From contig JAGYIO010000005.1 of the NCBI GenBank assembly GCA_018402585.1, positions 62,001-126,000 of the forward strand: a stretch of 64,000 bases of DNA, read 5' to 3'. The notes below the pieces were generated by a model. That model had not been told where the DNA came from and made no database searches. It was given only the letters and a program-made list of their open reading frames with translations. Every line of letters begins with the position of its first letter. Positions within the stretch are counted from its first letter, which is position 1. Shown in pieces: positions 7,480-16,339 of this stretch. Position numbers and translations under genes: made by a program. This stretch comes from Chthoniobacterales bacterium (GTDB taxonomy: Bacteria; Verrucomicrobiota; Verrucomicrobiia; Chthoniobacterales; JACTMZ01).

Positions 7480-8376
7480 TTACTTTTTGGCCCGCGGATG
7501 AAACTGACGGTGGGCCGATTGCAGGCCGCGCGTGTCGACATGCGTGTAGACTTGGGTCGTGGCAATGTCGGCATGGCCGAGCAATTCCTGGATGATCCGC
7601 AAGTCGGCCCCGCCTTGGAGCAAGTGGGTCGCGAAGGAGTGCCGCAGCATGTGCGGATGGACGTTTTTTGCCAAACCGGCCCGCGCGGCCAACTCCCCGA
7701 GCAATTGCCAAATCCGCTGGTTGGTTAATTTTCTTCCCCGCACGGACAAAAACACTTCACCGCCCGTTTTCGCGCCGACCAGTTCGGGGCGGCCCGACGA
7801 AAGGTAACGCTCGAGTGACTTTCGCGCATCCGAACCGACCGGCACCAACCGTTGTTTGTTCCCTTTGCCGACCACGCGGATGAAACCGTGCTCCAGATCG
7901 AGGTTTTCCAGACGCGCTTGGCAGAGTTCGGAAACACGCAACCCGCTGGCGTAAAGCAATTCAACGATGGCGCGGTCGCGCCTTTCCAGCGGTGTCCCGC
8001 CGGCCGCCGCTTGGATCAGGCGGGTTACCTCCGGAGCGGAAAGCGTTTCGGGCAAGTAGCGCTCGACCTTCGGGACGCCGAGGAATTCGGTCGGATCACC
8101 TTCGAGCATCCTGCGCTGCACGAGGAAGCGGAAAAAAATGCGCAAGGCCACGGCATGAAGGCGGATGGTTGCCGCGGCGGCCCCGCCCTTTTTGCGCCAG
8201 CCGAGGAATTCCCCGATTTGCTCGGGGGTCACCGCCGACCAAACCGGTGGGCGCTTGGCCTCCGCCGACCATTCAGCGAAAAGTTCGAGCGAGGACCGCG
8301 TGCTCAATTGGTAGTTGTCGGACAGTCCCCGCTCGGTGGCGAGATAAAGGATGAACTGGTCGATTTCCGCGTTCAC
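7480..8376 (-). CDS. xerD: Tyrosine recombinase XerD
   Basis: 298 residues, exactly the normal XerD length. It resolves chromosome dimers at dif together with XerC and FtsK. An N-terminal SAM-like core-binding domain (residues 1-90) precedes the catalytic domain with all residues visible: Arg147 (GLRVSEL), Lys171 (GKGNKQR), His242 and Arg245 (HMLRHSFA), His268 (GHAD) and Tyr277 (VYTHVD). The start is the GTG at 8376, which overlaps the purC stop as GTGA, implying translational coupling. It could be another XerC/D-type chromosomal recombinase, but length and context favour the housekeeping enzyme. Confidence 0.9.
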   Translation of the reverse strand: MNAEIDQFILYLATERGLSDNYQLSTRSSLELFAEWSAEAKRPPVWSAVTPEQIGEFLGWRKKGGAAAATIRLHAVALRIFFRFLVQRRMLEGDPTEFLGVPKVERYLPETLSAPEVTRLIQAAAGGTPLERRDRAIVELLYASGLRVSELCQARLENLDLEHGFIRVVGKGNKQRLVPVGSDARKSLERYLSSGRPELVGAKTGGEVFLSVRGRKLTNQRIWQLLGELAARAGLAKNVHPHMLRHSFATHLLQGGADLRIIQELLGHADIATTQVYTHVDTRGLQSAHRQFHPRAKK

Positions 8377-9251
8377 GCCGGATGAGGGCCGAGCGCAAGG
8401 CGTTCGTACGCTTCGCGGTATTTCGCCGCGGTCTGCGCGATGATCTCTGCGGGCAAGTGCGGGGCGGGGGGGTGGCGGTCCCAACCGGACTGCAACAACC
8501 AGTCCCGCACGAATTGTTTGTCGAAACTTGGCGGATGGTGGCCCGGAACCCAGGCCTCGGCCGGCCAGAAACGCGAAGAGTCGGGCGTGAGGCATTCGTC
8601 AATGAGCAGGAGTTCGTCGCCGAGCAACCCGAATTCAAACTTGGTATCGGCGATGATCACGCCGGCCCGCGCGGCCTGCACCCGGCCGTAATCATAGACC
8701 TCAAAACTGGCCTCGCGCACCGCATGGGCTAAATCATCCCCGAGCAAGCGGCGGCATTTTTCCCAGGTGATCGCCTCATCATGCCCCTCCGCGGCTTTTG
8801 TTGTCGGGGTAAAAAGGGGTTGGGGAAGTTTGGCTGCCTCGCGCAGCCCACGCGGCACTTGGTGTCCGCCCACCGTACCATGCTCCCGGTACTCCTCCCA
8901 CGCGGCACCAGCCAGATACCCGCGGACGACACATTCAACGGGCAGAGGCTCTGTCTTGCGGCAGAGCATGGCGCGGCCCGACAAGTCGCCCGCCAAGGCC
9001 TGCAACTCGGCGGGAAAGGTGGCCAAGTCGGCTGAAAGGAAGTGATTTGGCATGAAGTCCAGCCGCTGGAACCAAAAAGCGGAGAGCTGGGTGAGCAACT
9101 CGCCCTTGCCCGGGATCGGGTCGGGCAGCATGCAGTCGAAGGCGGAGAGACGGTCGCTGGCCACGAGAAGGACGCGGTCGCCCGACGCGTAGACCTCGCG
9201 GACTTTGCCGCGGCGGAGCAATTTCCAGCCAGGAAGTTCAAGTTCCGTCAT
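8373..9251 (-). CDS. purC: SAICAR synthase (phosphoribosylaminoimidazole-succinocarboxamide synthase)
   Basis: 292 residues, the long (yeast-like) PurC form. It ligates CAIR and aspartate with ATP in purine synthesis. Visible: GKVREVYASGDRVLLVASDRLSAFD at the N-terminus, carrying the SAICAR synthetase signature, VECVVRGYLAGAAWEEY, and IADTKFEFG with LLIDECLTPDSSRFWP, which bind nucleotide and Mg. It overlaps xerD by four bases and is divergent from yajC. Confidence 0.95.
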   Translation of the reverse strand: MTELELPGWKLLRRGKVREVYASGDRVLLVASDRLSAFDCMLPDPIPGKGELLTQLSAFWFQRLDFMPNHFLSADLATFPAELQALAGDLSGRAMLCRKTEPLPVECVVRGYLAGAAWEEYREHGTVGGHQVPRGLREAAKLPQPLFTPTTKAAEGHDEAITWEKCRRLLGDDLAHAVREASFEVYDYGRVQAARAGVIIADTKFEFGLLGDELLLIDECLTPDSSRFWPAEAWVPGHHPPSFDKQFVRDWLLQSGWDRHPPAPHLPAEIIAQTAAKYREAYERLALGPHPA

Positions 9252-9314
9252 CGGGGTTTGTTACTACCGGCCCGCTCCGGCCCCGCAAAGTCCAAAGAAG
9301 GGTCCGCAAATTCC

Positions 9315-9343
9315 TTGGATCCGACCCGTCCCTCGCCTACCCT
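9315..9343 (+). promoter_or_regulatory. Putative promoter of yajC-secDF
   Basis: TTGGAT at 9315-9320, a 17-base spacer, then TACCCT at 9338-9343. The yajC ATG is at 9354. A TACCCT box at similar distance also precedes rpsU, so it may be a local form of the -10 element. Confidence 0.4.
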
Positions 9344-9353
9344 GCGCGGTTCT

Positions 9354-9674
9354 ATGGAATTCATCACTCTTCTGGCCCAAGCGGCACCGAGCGCCCCCGA
9401 GCAACCACCGGTGCTTTTCCAGTTCCTCCCGCTCATCATCATCGCGGTCCTCTTCTACTTCCTCCTCATCCGCCCGCAGCAGAGAAAACAGAAGGAACAC
9501 CAGAAGCTGGTCACCGCGATCAAGACGGGCGACAAAGTCATCAGCAGCGGGGGAATCCACGGCATCGTGGCCAACGTCAAGGAAGCAACCATCCTCCTCA
9601 AGGTCGCCGATAACGTGAAAATCGAAATGGACAAGGCCGCCGTGGTTTCCGTGAGCAAGTCGACCGAAGCCTGA
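9354..9674 (+). CDS. yajC: Preprotein translocase subunit YajC
   Basis: 106 residues. One membrane helix (FLPLIIIAVLFYFLLIRPQQ) ends in the hallmark RPQQRKQKEHQK, followed by the GDKVISSGGIHGIVANV domain. YajC associates with SecDF in the inner membrane. The gene is followed by secDF after 37 bases, the standard order, supporting co-transcription. Confidence 0.95.
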   Translation: MEFITLLAQAAPSAPEQPPVLFQFLPLIIIAVLFYFLLIRPQQRKQKEHQKLVTAIKTGDKVISSGGIHGIVANVKEATILLKVADNVKIEMDKAAVVSVSKSTEA

Positions 9675-9711
9675 CCCCTCCGCGCGCCCCGCGGCCCGCC
9701 ACACCCCGACC

Positions 9712-12030
9712 ATGAGCCCGACCTTCACCTTCAGTTTCGGCCTTCTTCTTCTCGGCCTGTTCATCTGGTATTTTTTCACCGATTTCTCGCTCCGCAAGCG
9801 GATGATCGGGCTGGTCCTCACCGTCCTCCTCCTCACTTTCTGCCTCGAAGCCGTCATTCCGCCGGAGAAAAAAATCCGTCTCGGTCTCGACTTGCAGGGC
9901 GGCACTTCGTTCCTTCTGCGTCTGGTCGGCGCCGACGGCGAGGAAATCACCCCGACGACCCTCGATCAGGCCATCGAGGTCATCCGCAAACGGGTCGACC
10001 AGTTCGGGGTGAGCGAACCAGTCATTGCCGCCCAGGGCCGCGACCGCATCCTCGTGCAAATCCCCGGGCTCGACACCGAGAAACTCGCCCAGACCCGCGA
10101 GCAACTCCAACGCGTGGCGAAACTCGAGTTCGCCCTCGTTCACCCGCAAAGCAGCTCCGTCCTGGCCCAAGTCGAAGCCGGAGAAGGCGTCCTTCCCCCC
10201 GGCTTCGTCATCAAGGAGTACGGCGAGGTGATCGAAGGCAAAGAGGAGACCGTGCGCCTGCTGGTCAAACAGCGCGCCGACCTTACCGGCGACCGCGTCA
10301 CGGCGGCCAATCCGTTCTACGACGTCGCGGGCTATGGCGTGTCCATGACCCTCGACAGCGAGGGCGGCAAAATCTTCGGTGATCTCACGGCCAACAATGT
10401 CGGCCAGCGCCTGGCCATCATGCTCGACGGCGACGTGCAAAGTGCCCCGAATATCCGTCAACCCATCTACGGCGGCGAAGCGGTCATCACCGGGAATTTC
10501 TCCGACCAGGAGGCCCGCAACCTGGCCAGCGTGCTGGAAAACCCGCTCAAAACCCCGGTCGAGATCGAGGAAACCCGCAGCGTTTCCTCTTCGCTCGGAG
10601 CAGACTCCATCCGCAGCGGCGTCGGCGCCGGCATGCTCGGGCTCGCCCTCACCCTCCTTTTCGTTCTCTTTTACTACCACCTGGCCGGGCTCATCGCCTG
10701 CCTGGCCTTGTCCGTGAACCTCATCCTGCTCTTTGGCGCGATGAGCATGTTCAACTTCGTCCTCACCCTGCCCGGCATCGCCGGCATCATCCTGACCATC
10801 GGCATGGCCATCGACGCCAATGTCCTCATTTACGAGCGCCTGCGCGAGGAAATGGCGGCGGGCAAATCGCTCGGGGCCGCGGTCAATTCGGCCTACAACA
10901 AAGCCTTCTCCGCCATCTTCGACGCCAACGTCACCACCTTGATTACCTCGGCCATTCTTTTCTGGCAGGCCACCGGACCGGTCAAGGGTTTCGCCATCAC
11001 CCTGACTCTCGGCATCATTGCCTCGATGTTCTCAGCCCTGCTTTTCACCCGCACGGTCTTCGGGTTCATGCTCGATAATTTCGGACTGAAAAAGTTGACC
11101 ATGCTCAACTGGATCCCGTCCCACCGCATCGACTTTCTCGGCAAACGCCGCCTCGCCCTCGCCCTCTCGGTCATCGTCCTTCTTGGCTCGGTCGGGTTCT
11201 TTGCCTGGCGCGGAGAGGAAAACTTCGGGGTCGACTTCACCGGCGGCGACCTCGTGGTCCTCGCGGCGACCGGGGATATCCCGCTGGCCGACCTGCGGCG
11301 CAGTGTGGCAGCCGCCGACCTGGGCGAGACCACTCTGCAAACCGCGACGGAAGAAGGCCGGGAACTTATCACCATGCAAAGCCGCTTCGGCACCGCCGAT
11401 GCCTTGGTCGCGAAGCTGCAACAAGACTTCCCCGCGGCCGGACTGACCATTGAACAGACCGACACGGTCGGACCCCGGGTGGGCAAGGAACTGGCCGGAC
11501 GCTCGCTCTTTGCCCTCGGCCTCGGCCTCCTCGGCATCCTCATTTACGTCACGCTGCGTTTTGAATTCTCCTTTGCCCTTGGGGCGCTCGTTGCGGTGCT
11601 CCATGACGTCATCATCACGATCGGCATCTTTGCACTGCTCGGCCGGGAAGTTTCCCTCGTCATGGTCGGTGCCGTGCTGACCATCGCCGGTTACTCGATC
11701 AACGACACCATCGTGGTTTTCGACCGCGTCCGCGAGGGACTGCGGTCCGGACGCCGCGGCACCGTGACGCAAATCATGAACGCCTGCCTCAACGAAACCC
11801 TCGGCCGCACCATTCTGACCGGCGGCACCACGCTCCTCGCCACCACGGCCTTATTTTTCCTCGGCGGCCCCGTTCTGAGCGACTTTGCCCTCGCCATCAT
11901 CATCGGCGTGCTCGTTGGCACCTACTCCTCCATCTTCGTCGCCGCACCCATCGTTCTCTGGTGGGCCAAACGCACCGGCAAAAGTATCAAGCGCGAAGTA
12001 CTCGGTGATCTGGAGAACGCAACGGTCTGA
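9712..12030 (+). CDS. secDF: Protein translocase SecDF, fused SecD and SecF
   Basis: 772 residues combining SecD (about 1-450) and SecF (about 460-772) in one chain. Uses the proton gradient to pull preproteins through SecYEG. SecD part: one N-terminal membrane helix, GLDLQGGTSFLLR, the large P1 periplasmic domain, then a block of membrane helices with TIGMAIDANVLIYERLREE. SecF part repeats the layout: RIDFLGKRRLAL, GVDFTGGD, and the helices with TIAGYSINDTIVVFDRVRE. The conserved Asp of the first half is present in AIDANVLI. Fusion of SecD and SecF is common in Bacteroidetes and Verrucomicrobiota. Downstream of yajC. Confidence 0.96.
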   Translation: MSPTFTFSFGLLLLGLFIWYFFTDFSLRKRMIGLVLTVLLLTFCLEAVIPPEKKIRLGLDLQGGTSFLLRLVGADGEEITPTTLDQAIEVIRKRVDQFGVSEPVIAAQGRDRILVQIPGLDTEKLAQTREQLQRVAKLEFALVHPQSSSVLAQVEAGEGVLPPGFVIKEYGEVIEGKEETVRLLVKQRADLTGDRVTAANPFYDVAGYGVSMTLDSEGGKIFGDLTANNVGQRLAIMLDGDVQSAPNIRQPIYGGEAVITGNFSDQEARNLASVLENPLKTPVEIEETRSVSSSLGADSIRSGVGAGMLGLALTLLFVLFYYHLAGLIACLALSVNLILLFGAMSMFNFVLTLPGIAGIILTIGMAIDANVLIYERLREEMAAGKSLGAAVNSAYNKAFSAIFDANVTTLITSAILFWQATGPVKGFAITLTLGIIASMFSALLFTRTVFGFMLDNFGLKKLTMLNWIPSHRIDFLGKRRLALALSVIVLLGSVGFFAWRGEENFGVDFTGGDLVVLAATGDIPLADLRRSVAAADLGETTLQTATEEGRELITMQSRFGTADALVAKLQQDFPAAGLTIEQTDTVGPRVGKELAGRSLFALGLGLLGILIYVTLRFEFSFALGALVAVLHDVIITIGIFALLGREVSLVMVGAVLTIAGYSINDTIVVFDRVREGLRSGRRGTVTQIMNACLNETLGRTILTGGTTLLATTALFFLGGPVLSDFALAIIIGVLVGTYSSIFVAAPIVLWWAKRTGKSIKREVLGDLENATV

Positions 12031-12071
12031 GTCCGCCTCCGCTCGCGCCGCCTGACGTCCTTCCACTTTCC

Positions 12072-13718
12072 ATGGAAACCATCGTCATCGGCCACCGCAA
12101 CCCGGATATGGATTCGGTCTGTTCCGCCGTGGCTTACGCCGCGCTGAAGGAACGGCTGGGCGAGATAGGGGTCCGCCCGGCCCGGGCCGGCGCGCTGAAC
12201 GAACGGATCGCTTTCGTTTTGCAAAAATTCGGCGTGGCCCAGCCCGAATTCCTCCCCGATGTCACCCCGCGGGTCCGCGACGCCATGATCAAGGATTTCG
12301 TGGGCATCCATCCGGACCAACCCATCGCCGAAGCCCTCGGCCTGATGTCCGCGAAACGCCTGCGCGCGCTGCCCGTGGTGGATGAGAACCTCCGCTTCCA
12401 CGGCACGATCAGCGCAAGCACGCTGCTCGGATTGGTCATGCCCTCCCGCGCGGCGGCCCAACACGCCCGCGAGGTGCTGGCCAGCCTGGCCAATATCGCC
12501 GGGACCTTTGAAGGACGCTCCCTCACCGGGCCGCTTTCTTCCCGCGAGGAGACGTATGCCCTCGTGGTGGCCGCGATGGATGCGGAATCCCTCGCCAGCC
12601 GCCTGCGCCACCTCGAGCCCGCCCGCACCGTCCTCTTCGTGGGCGACCGCGAGAACGTGCACCGCACCGCCCTCGAAGGCGGGGTGAGCGCGCTTGTCGT
12701 CACCGGCGGGGCCGAGGTTGATCCCGCCTTCGCCGCCGAGGCGCAGGCCGCAGGCATGGCGGTCCTCGTTTCCCCCTGGGACACCGCGACCAGTGTCATT
12801 TTCGCCCGCAGTGCGATGATCGCCCGGCACGCGCTTGAGGAGGTTGCGGAAAAATTCGACGGCGACGCCCCGCTTGAATTGGCTCGCCGCAGCGTGGCCC
12901 TTTCAAACAAGTTCATCTTCCCCGTGCTCGACGGTGAATCGCGCCTCGAGGGCATTCTCTCCAAGAGCGACTTTCTCAAGGCGCCGGCGCGGCAGCTCAT
13001 CTTGGTCGATCACAACGAGCTCTCCCAAGCCGTGCCCGGCGCGGATGACCTGCCGGTAGTCGAAATCATCGACCACCACCGGCTGGGCAACCGGCCGACC
13101 GAGACGCCCATCCTTTTTCTCAACCAGCCGGTCGGCTCGACTTGCACCATCGTGGCCGACCTCTACCGGCGGCACGCCATCGTTCCCGATCGCCCCGTGG
13201 CCGGACTCCTCCTTGCCGGCATCATTGCCGACACCCTGAACGGCACCTCGCCGACCGCCACGGAAACCGACCGGAGGTTTCTCGCCGAGTTGGGTCAGAT
13301 CGCGGGTATCACGGCCGGAGATCTCGCGGCGGAAATTTTTGCCGTCGGCTCACCCTTGCAAACCCTGAGCCCGGATAAAGTGGTCGAGGCCGACGCCAAG
13401 CACTACGAGGAAAAAGGGCTCCGCTTCAGCGTGGCGCAAATCGAAGAAGTCACCTTCGCCAACTTCGACGCCCAACGCGAGCACCTCCTCGCCGCGCTGC
13501 GTCACCGGGTCGGATCCGAAGGCCTTTTCTTCGCGGCGCTGCTCGTCACCGAGATCAACGAGCAAAATTCTTATCTCCTCGTCGAGGGAAACAGCGACTT
13601 TCTCCGCACCATCACCTATCCGGAGCAGTCGGACCACGTTTGGTTCCTCGCAGGCGTGGTTTCGCGCAAAAAACAACTCCTGCCCTACCTGACCGAGTGC
13701 CTCGCCCGGGTGCGTTGA
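12072..13718 (+). CDS. ppaC: Manganese-dependent inorganic pyrophosphatase with CBS and DRTGG domains
   Basis: 548 residues, family II (DHH) pyrophosphatase. GHRNPDMDSVCSAVAYA supplies metal-binding His and Asp residues. Between the halves of the DHH domain lie CBS motifs (MSAKRLRALPVVDE), a DRTGG-like segment, and a second CBS motif (FIFPVLDGESRLEGILSKSD), so adenine nucleotides probably regulate it. The catalytic part resumes with VDHNE, IDHHRLGNR and GIIADTLNGTSPT. The DHHA2 domain follows, with the SRKKQLLPYL motif near the end. It drives biosynthesis by removing pyrophosphate. It lies 41 bases after secDF and may be transcribed with it. Confidence 0.93.
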   Translation: METIVIGHRNPDMDSVCSAVAYAALKERLGEIGVRPARAGALNERIAFVLQKFGVAQPEFLPDVTPRVRDAMIKDFVGIHPDQPIAEALGLMSAKRLRALPVVDENLRFHGTISASTLLGLVMPSRAAAQHAREVLASLANIAGTFEGRSLTGPLSSREETYALVVAAMDAESLASRLRHLEPARTVLFVGDRENVHRTALEGGVSALVVTGGAEVDPAFAAEAQAAGMAVLVSPWDTATSVIFARSAMIARHALEEVAEKFDGDAPLELARRSVALSNKFIFPVLDGESRLEGILSKSDFLKAPARQLILVDHNELSQAVPGADDLPVVEIIDHHRLGNRPTETPILFLNQPVGSTCTIVADLYRRHAIVPDRPVAGLLLAGIIADTLNGTSPTATETDRRFLAELGQIAGITAGDLAAEIFAVGSPLQTLSPDKVVEADAKHYEEKGLRFSVAQIEEVTFANFDAQREHLLAALRHRVGSEGLFFAALLVTEINEQNSYLLVEGNSDFLRTITYPEQSDHVWFLAGVVSRKKQLLPYLTECLARVR

Positions 13719-13800
13719 CTTCGCTGGACCGGAAAATGGGGGGCTGGGCGGGGGTCAAATCATGCGTAAAGTACTGGCTGGCAAGGATTAAAAGTATTAT

Positions 13801-13830
13801 TTGACGCCCCTCGGCACGGCCTCCTACCCT
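13801..13830 (+). promoter_or_regulatory. Putative rpsU promoter
   Basis: TTGACG at 13801-13806, an 18-base spacer and TACCCT at 13825-13830. An AT-rich stretch (aaaagtattat) directly precedes the -35 box and could be an UP-like element. Here the leader is longer (about 35 bases) and has AGAAAGGA. Confidence 0.5.
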
Positions 13831-13871
13831 TGGCTTACCCCCGAAACGCCCAGAAAGGATGTGAATCACTA

Positions 13872-14069
13872 ATGCCCGAAGTCATCGTTCGCAAAGGAGA
13901 ATCGATCGACCGCGCGATCAAGCGGTTGAAGTCGAAATTGGACTCCGAGGGAATCATGGATGAAGTGCGCCGCCTGCGCGCCTTCGAGACGCCAACCCAG
14001 AAAACCCGTCGTAAAGCCAAGGCCAACGCCAAACGCGCGAAAATGAAGCACCGTTTCAATCCATCCTGA
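13872..14069 (+). CDS. rpsU: 30S ribosomal protein S21
   Basis: 65 residues: PEVIVRKGESIDRAIKRLKSKL then the basic tail of S21 (KTRRKAKANAKRAKMKHR). It sits near the anti-Shine-Dalgarno end of 16S rRNA and helps initiation. The purine-rich AGAAAGGATG lies about 10 bases before the ATG. The stop TGA overlaps the proposed CTG start of the next gene. Confidence 0.95.
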   Translation: MPEVIVRKGESIDRAIKRLKSKLDSEGIMDEVRRLRAFETPTQKTRRKAKANAKRAKMKHRFNPS

Positions 14070-14899
14070 GTACATCCGTTCCAACTCCGCGCATCTTCCT
14101 CGCTGGCTGTGGCTACACCGGCGAAAGATGCGCGGATTTTTTTCAAGAGGCGGGCTACGACGTGACCGCACTTGTTTCCTCTGCAGAATCCGCCCGCCGT
14201 CTCGCCGGAAAACCTTACCGCGTCATCGCCGCGGATGCCACGGACCCCGAAAAACTAAGCGCCGCCCTCTCCGGCCAAGCCAAACCGGATCTGCTCATCC
14301 ACTGCTTGAGCGGCAAGGATGGCCGCAACCCGGAAGCCTACCGCACGGTGTATTGCCAGACCCTGCGCAACCTCCGCGAAATCCTCCATCCCGCCTTCAC
14401 CGTTTTCACCAGCAGCACCTCGGTCTATGCGCAAAATGACGCCAGCGAGGTCGAGGAATCATCCCCGACTGGCGGCACACCGACCGGCGACATCCTGCTC
14501 GAAGCCGAGCAACTCGCCCTCCAGGCCGGCGGAGCAGCCGTCCGCCTCGGCGGCATCTACGGCCCGGACCGCGCCCGCTTCATCGAAGCCGCCCGGGCCG
14601 GCGAGCCCCTGCCCTTCGGTGCCCCCGACGCTTTCATTAATCTCATCCACCGCGACGATGCCGCCCGCGCCCTCTTTCAAGTCGGATCCCAGCGCCTCCC
14701 CGGCATTTTCAACGCGGTCGACGACCACCCCTCCCGCCGCGACGACCTCGCCGAATCCATCCGCAGGGGCTCGCTGAGCCCGGCCCGGCCACCCGAAGGC
14801 TCGACCGGCAAGCGGGTCCGCAACCGCAAGCTCCGCCAGACCGGATGGTCCCCCCGCTTCCCCTCGGTCCTCGACGCGGTCAAATTCCATTCTCTTTGA
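14066..14899 (+). CDS. NAD(P)-dependent epimerase/reductase-like protein (SDR family)
   Basis: About 277 residues. The Rossmann loop LAGCGYTGERCADFF is intact but lies upstream of the first usual start codon (GTG at 14162), so translation must begin earlier. The only near-cognate start before the beta-strand is CTG at 14066, overlapping the rpsU stop as CTGA; ATC at 14093 is another option. Downstream: AADATDPEKL (nucleotide-binding loop), FTSSTSVYAQND (SSTSVY catalytic-type segment), AVRLGGIYGPDR and INLIHRDDAARAL are typical of extended SDR/YeeZ-like proteins. Substrate unknown. The start is uncertain; the coding call is firm. Confidence 0.75.
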   Translation: MSTSVPTPRIFLAGCGYTGERCADFFQEAGYDVTALVSSAESARRLAGKPYRVIAADATDPEKLSAALSGQAKPDLLIHCLSGKDGRNPEAYRTVYCQTLRNLREILHPAFTVFTSSTSVYAQNDASEVEESSPTGGTPTGDILLEAEQLALQAGGAAVRLGGIYGPDRARFIEAARAGEPLPFGAPDAFINLIHRDDAARALFQVGSQRLPGIFNAVDDHPSRRDDLAESIRRGSLSPARPPEGSTGKRVRNRKLRQTGWSPRFPSVLDAVKFHSL

Positions 14900-15035
14900 G
14901 CAGGGCCAAGCAAGGTTGGCTCCTTCCCCGCTTCGCATCTTCTCCCGCGTCCCGGGAGAAAGGGGGGTTGGCCTGCCTGGCCAGTCTCCCGAAGGGTCTC
15001 GCCTCGCGGATCGGTTTGATCCACTTTGCCGCCGA

Positions 15036-15620
15036 ATGCAGCGGCTCATCGACAACTGGGTTTACGGCGGATTCTTGGCCGGGATTCTTCTCCTCGGCTT
15101 GTTTGCGACCATCGGTGGTGACTGGAGCACCGCGTTCTGGCTCGTGGCCCTTCAATTGCCCATCTACATGCTCCACCAGTATGAGGAGCACGATGCGGAC
15201 AGGTTTCGGATTTTTGTGAACCAACTCGCGGGCGGTGGACGCGATGTCCTCACGCGCAAGGCCGTCTTCCTGATCAACATCCCGGGAGTATGGGGGGTCA
15301 ATCTCATTGCCATCGCCCTGGCCCACTTTGTCAATCTGGGTTTCGGGCTCATCGCGATTTGGCTGACGCTCCTCAATGGAATCATCCACCTTGCCCAAGG
15401 GCTGGCCCTCCGCCGTTACAACCCCGGGTTGGTCACCGCCGTTGGCTTGTTTTTGCCCGCTGGAATCAGCGGGGTTTGGGTGCTCCACGCGTGCGGCCAC
15501 GGATCAGCCCAGTGGCAAGCCCTTGGACTGGCCGTGGCCCTCGCCATCCATCTTGCCATTATCGCGCACGTGCGCAGGAGGATACAAAAAGCGCCCTCGC
15601 AATCAGAGTCTCACTCTTAG
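15036..15620 (+). CDS. HXXEE-domain membrane protein
   Basis: 194 residues from MQRLIDNWVYGGFLAG. About six hydrophobic helices. The segment MLHQYEEHDADRF carries the HxxEE motif that names the family. Further conserved-type residues are VLTRKAVFLINIPGVWGVN and NGIIHLAQGL. Members are predicted membrane enzymes of unknown reaction; the His/Glu cluster suggests metal binding. An in-frame extension to 14916 exists but starts with non-conserved sequence. It ends overlapping pxpA by four bases in convergent orientation. Confidence 0.75.
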   Translation: MQRLIDNWVYGGFLAGILLLGLFATIGGDWSTAFWLVALQLPIYMLHQYEEHDADRFRIFVNQLAGGGRDVLTRKAVFLINIPGVWGVNLIAIALAHFVNLGFGLIAIWLTLLNGIIHLAQGLALRRYNPGLVTAVGLFLPAGISGVWVLHACGHGSAQWQALGLAVALAIHLAIIAHVRRRIQKAPSQSESHS

Positions 15621-16339
15621 GCTGCATCGAGTGCCGCCCGGACCACCCGCGCCATCTCGACACTTCCCGGTGAATCCGCATGGAGACCAACCGTCTCCGC
15701 CTCGACCAACCATGCCTTCCCGCCGCCCACCTCCCAATACCCCGTCCTCCGCCAATCCCTGATCCGGCCCGCCACCCGCACCGGATCGTCCATCATCGCC
15801 CCCGCTGCACCGCGCGGAAGCAAACGCGCCTCAGCCGCATAACCGCGCTCGGCAAAAATTTCCCGCCAGAGCGGCACGCCCCGAGCCTCGCCCACCGCGT
15901 GAAGGAGTCCGCCTGCCCCAACAATGAGCGGTACGCCTTCCAGCTCCAGCTCCATCCAATCGACACACGCCTCGGCCAGATCCGTGCGTTCGTCGCAAAG
16001 ATGGTAAAGCACCCCGTGCAACTTCACATGACCCACCCGGGCGCCCTCAACCGCTGCCACCCGCTGCAAGGCACCCACCTGCTCAGCGAGCAGTCGCGTT
16101 AAGTCAGCCGCTCTGACCTCCACCGCCGCGCGTCCGAAATTTTCCCGGTCGGCCCAGCCCGGATGCGCCCCGGTCTGCACCCCGCGCCCCAGCGCCTCCC
16201 GTACCACCCGGCGCATGGTCTCCTCGTCGCCCGCATGTCCACCACAGGCAACATTGGCCACATCGACCAATCCGAGCAATGCAGTCGTCGTCTCCGCAGA
16301 CTCGCCCTCTCCCAGATCGCAATTGAGTAGAACTGTCAT
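15617..16339 (-). CDS. pxpA: 5-oxoprolinase subunit A (LamB/YcsF family)
   Basis: 240 residues. Works with PxpB and PxpC to open 5-oxoproline (pyroglutamate) to glutamate using ATP. Motifs: LLNCDLGEGE, ANVACGGHAGD, GAHPGWADRENFGR, HVKLHGVLYHL and GLHADSPGSVEMAR, all at family positions. It is the last gene of the minus-strand order pxpB-pxpC-pxpA; its ATG overlaps the pxpC stop as ATGA, so translation is coupled. Confidence 0.93.
   Translation of the reverse strand: MTVLLNCDLGEGESAETTTALLGLVDVANVACGGHAGDEETMRRVVREALGRGVQTGAHPGWADRENFGRAAVEVRAADLTRLLAEQVGALQRVAAVEGARVGHVKLHGVLYHLCDERTDLAEACVDWMELELEGVPLIVGAGGLLHAVGEARGVPLWREIFAERGYAAEARLLPRGAAGAMMDDPVRVAGRIRDWRRTGYWEVGGGKAWLVEAETVGLHADSPGSVEMARVVRAALDAA

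Noticed and set aside
11032-11772. Minus-strand 246-codon frame inside secDF
   Set aside because: Shadow of the SecF coding sequence.
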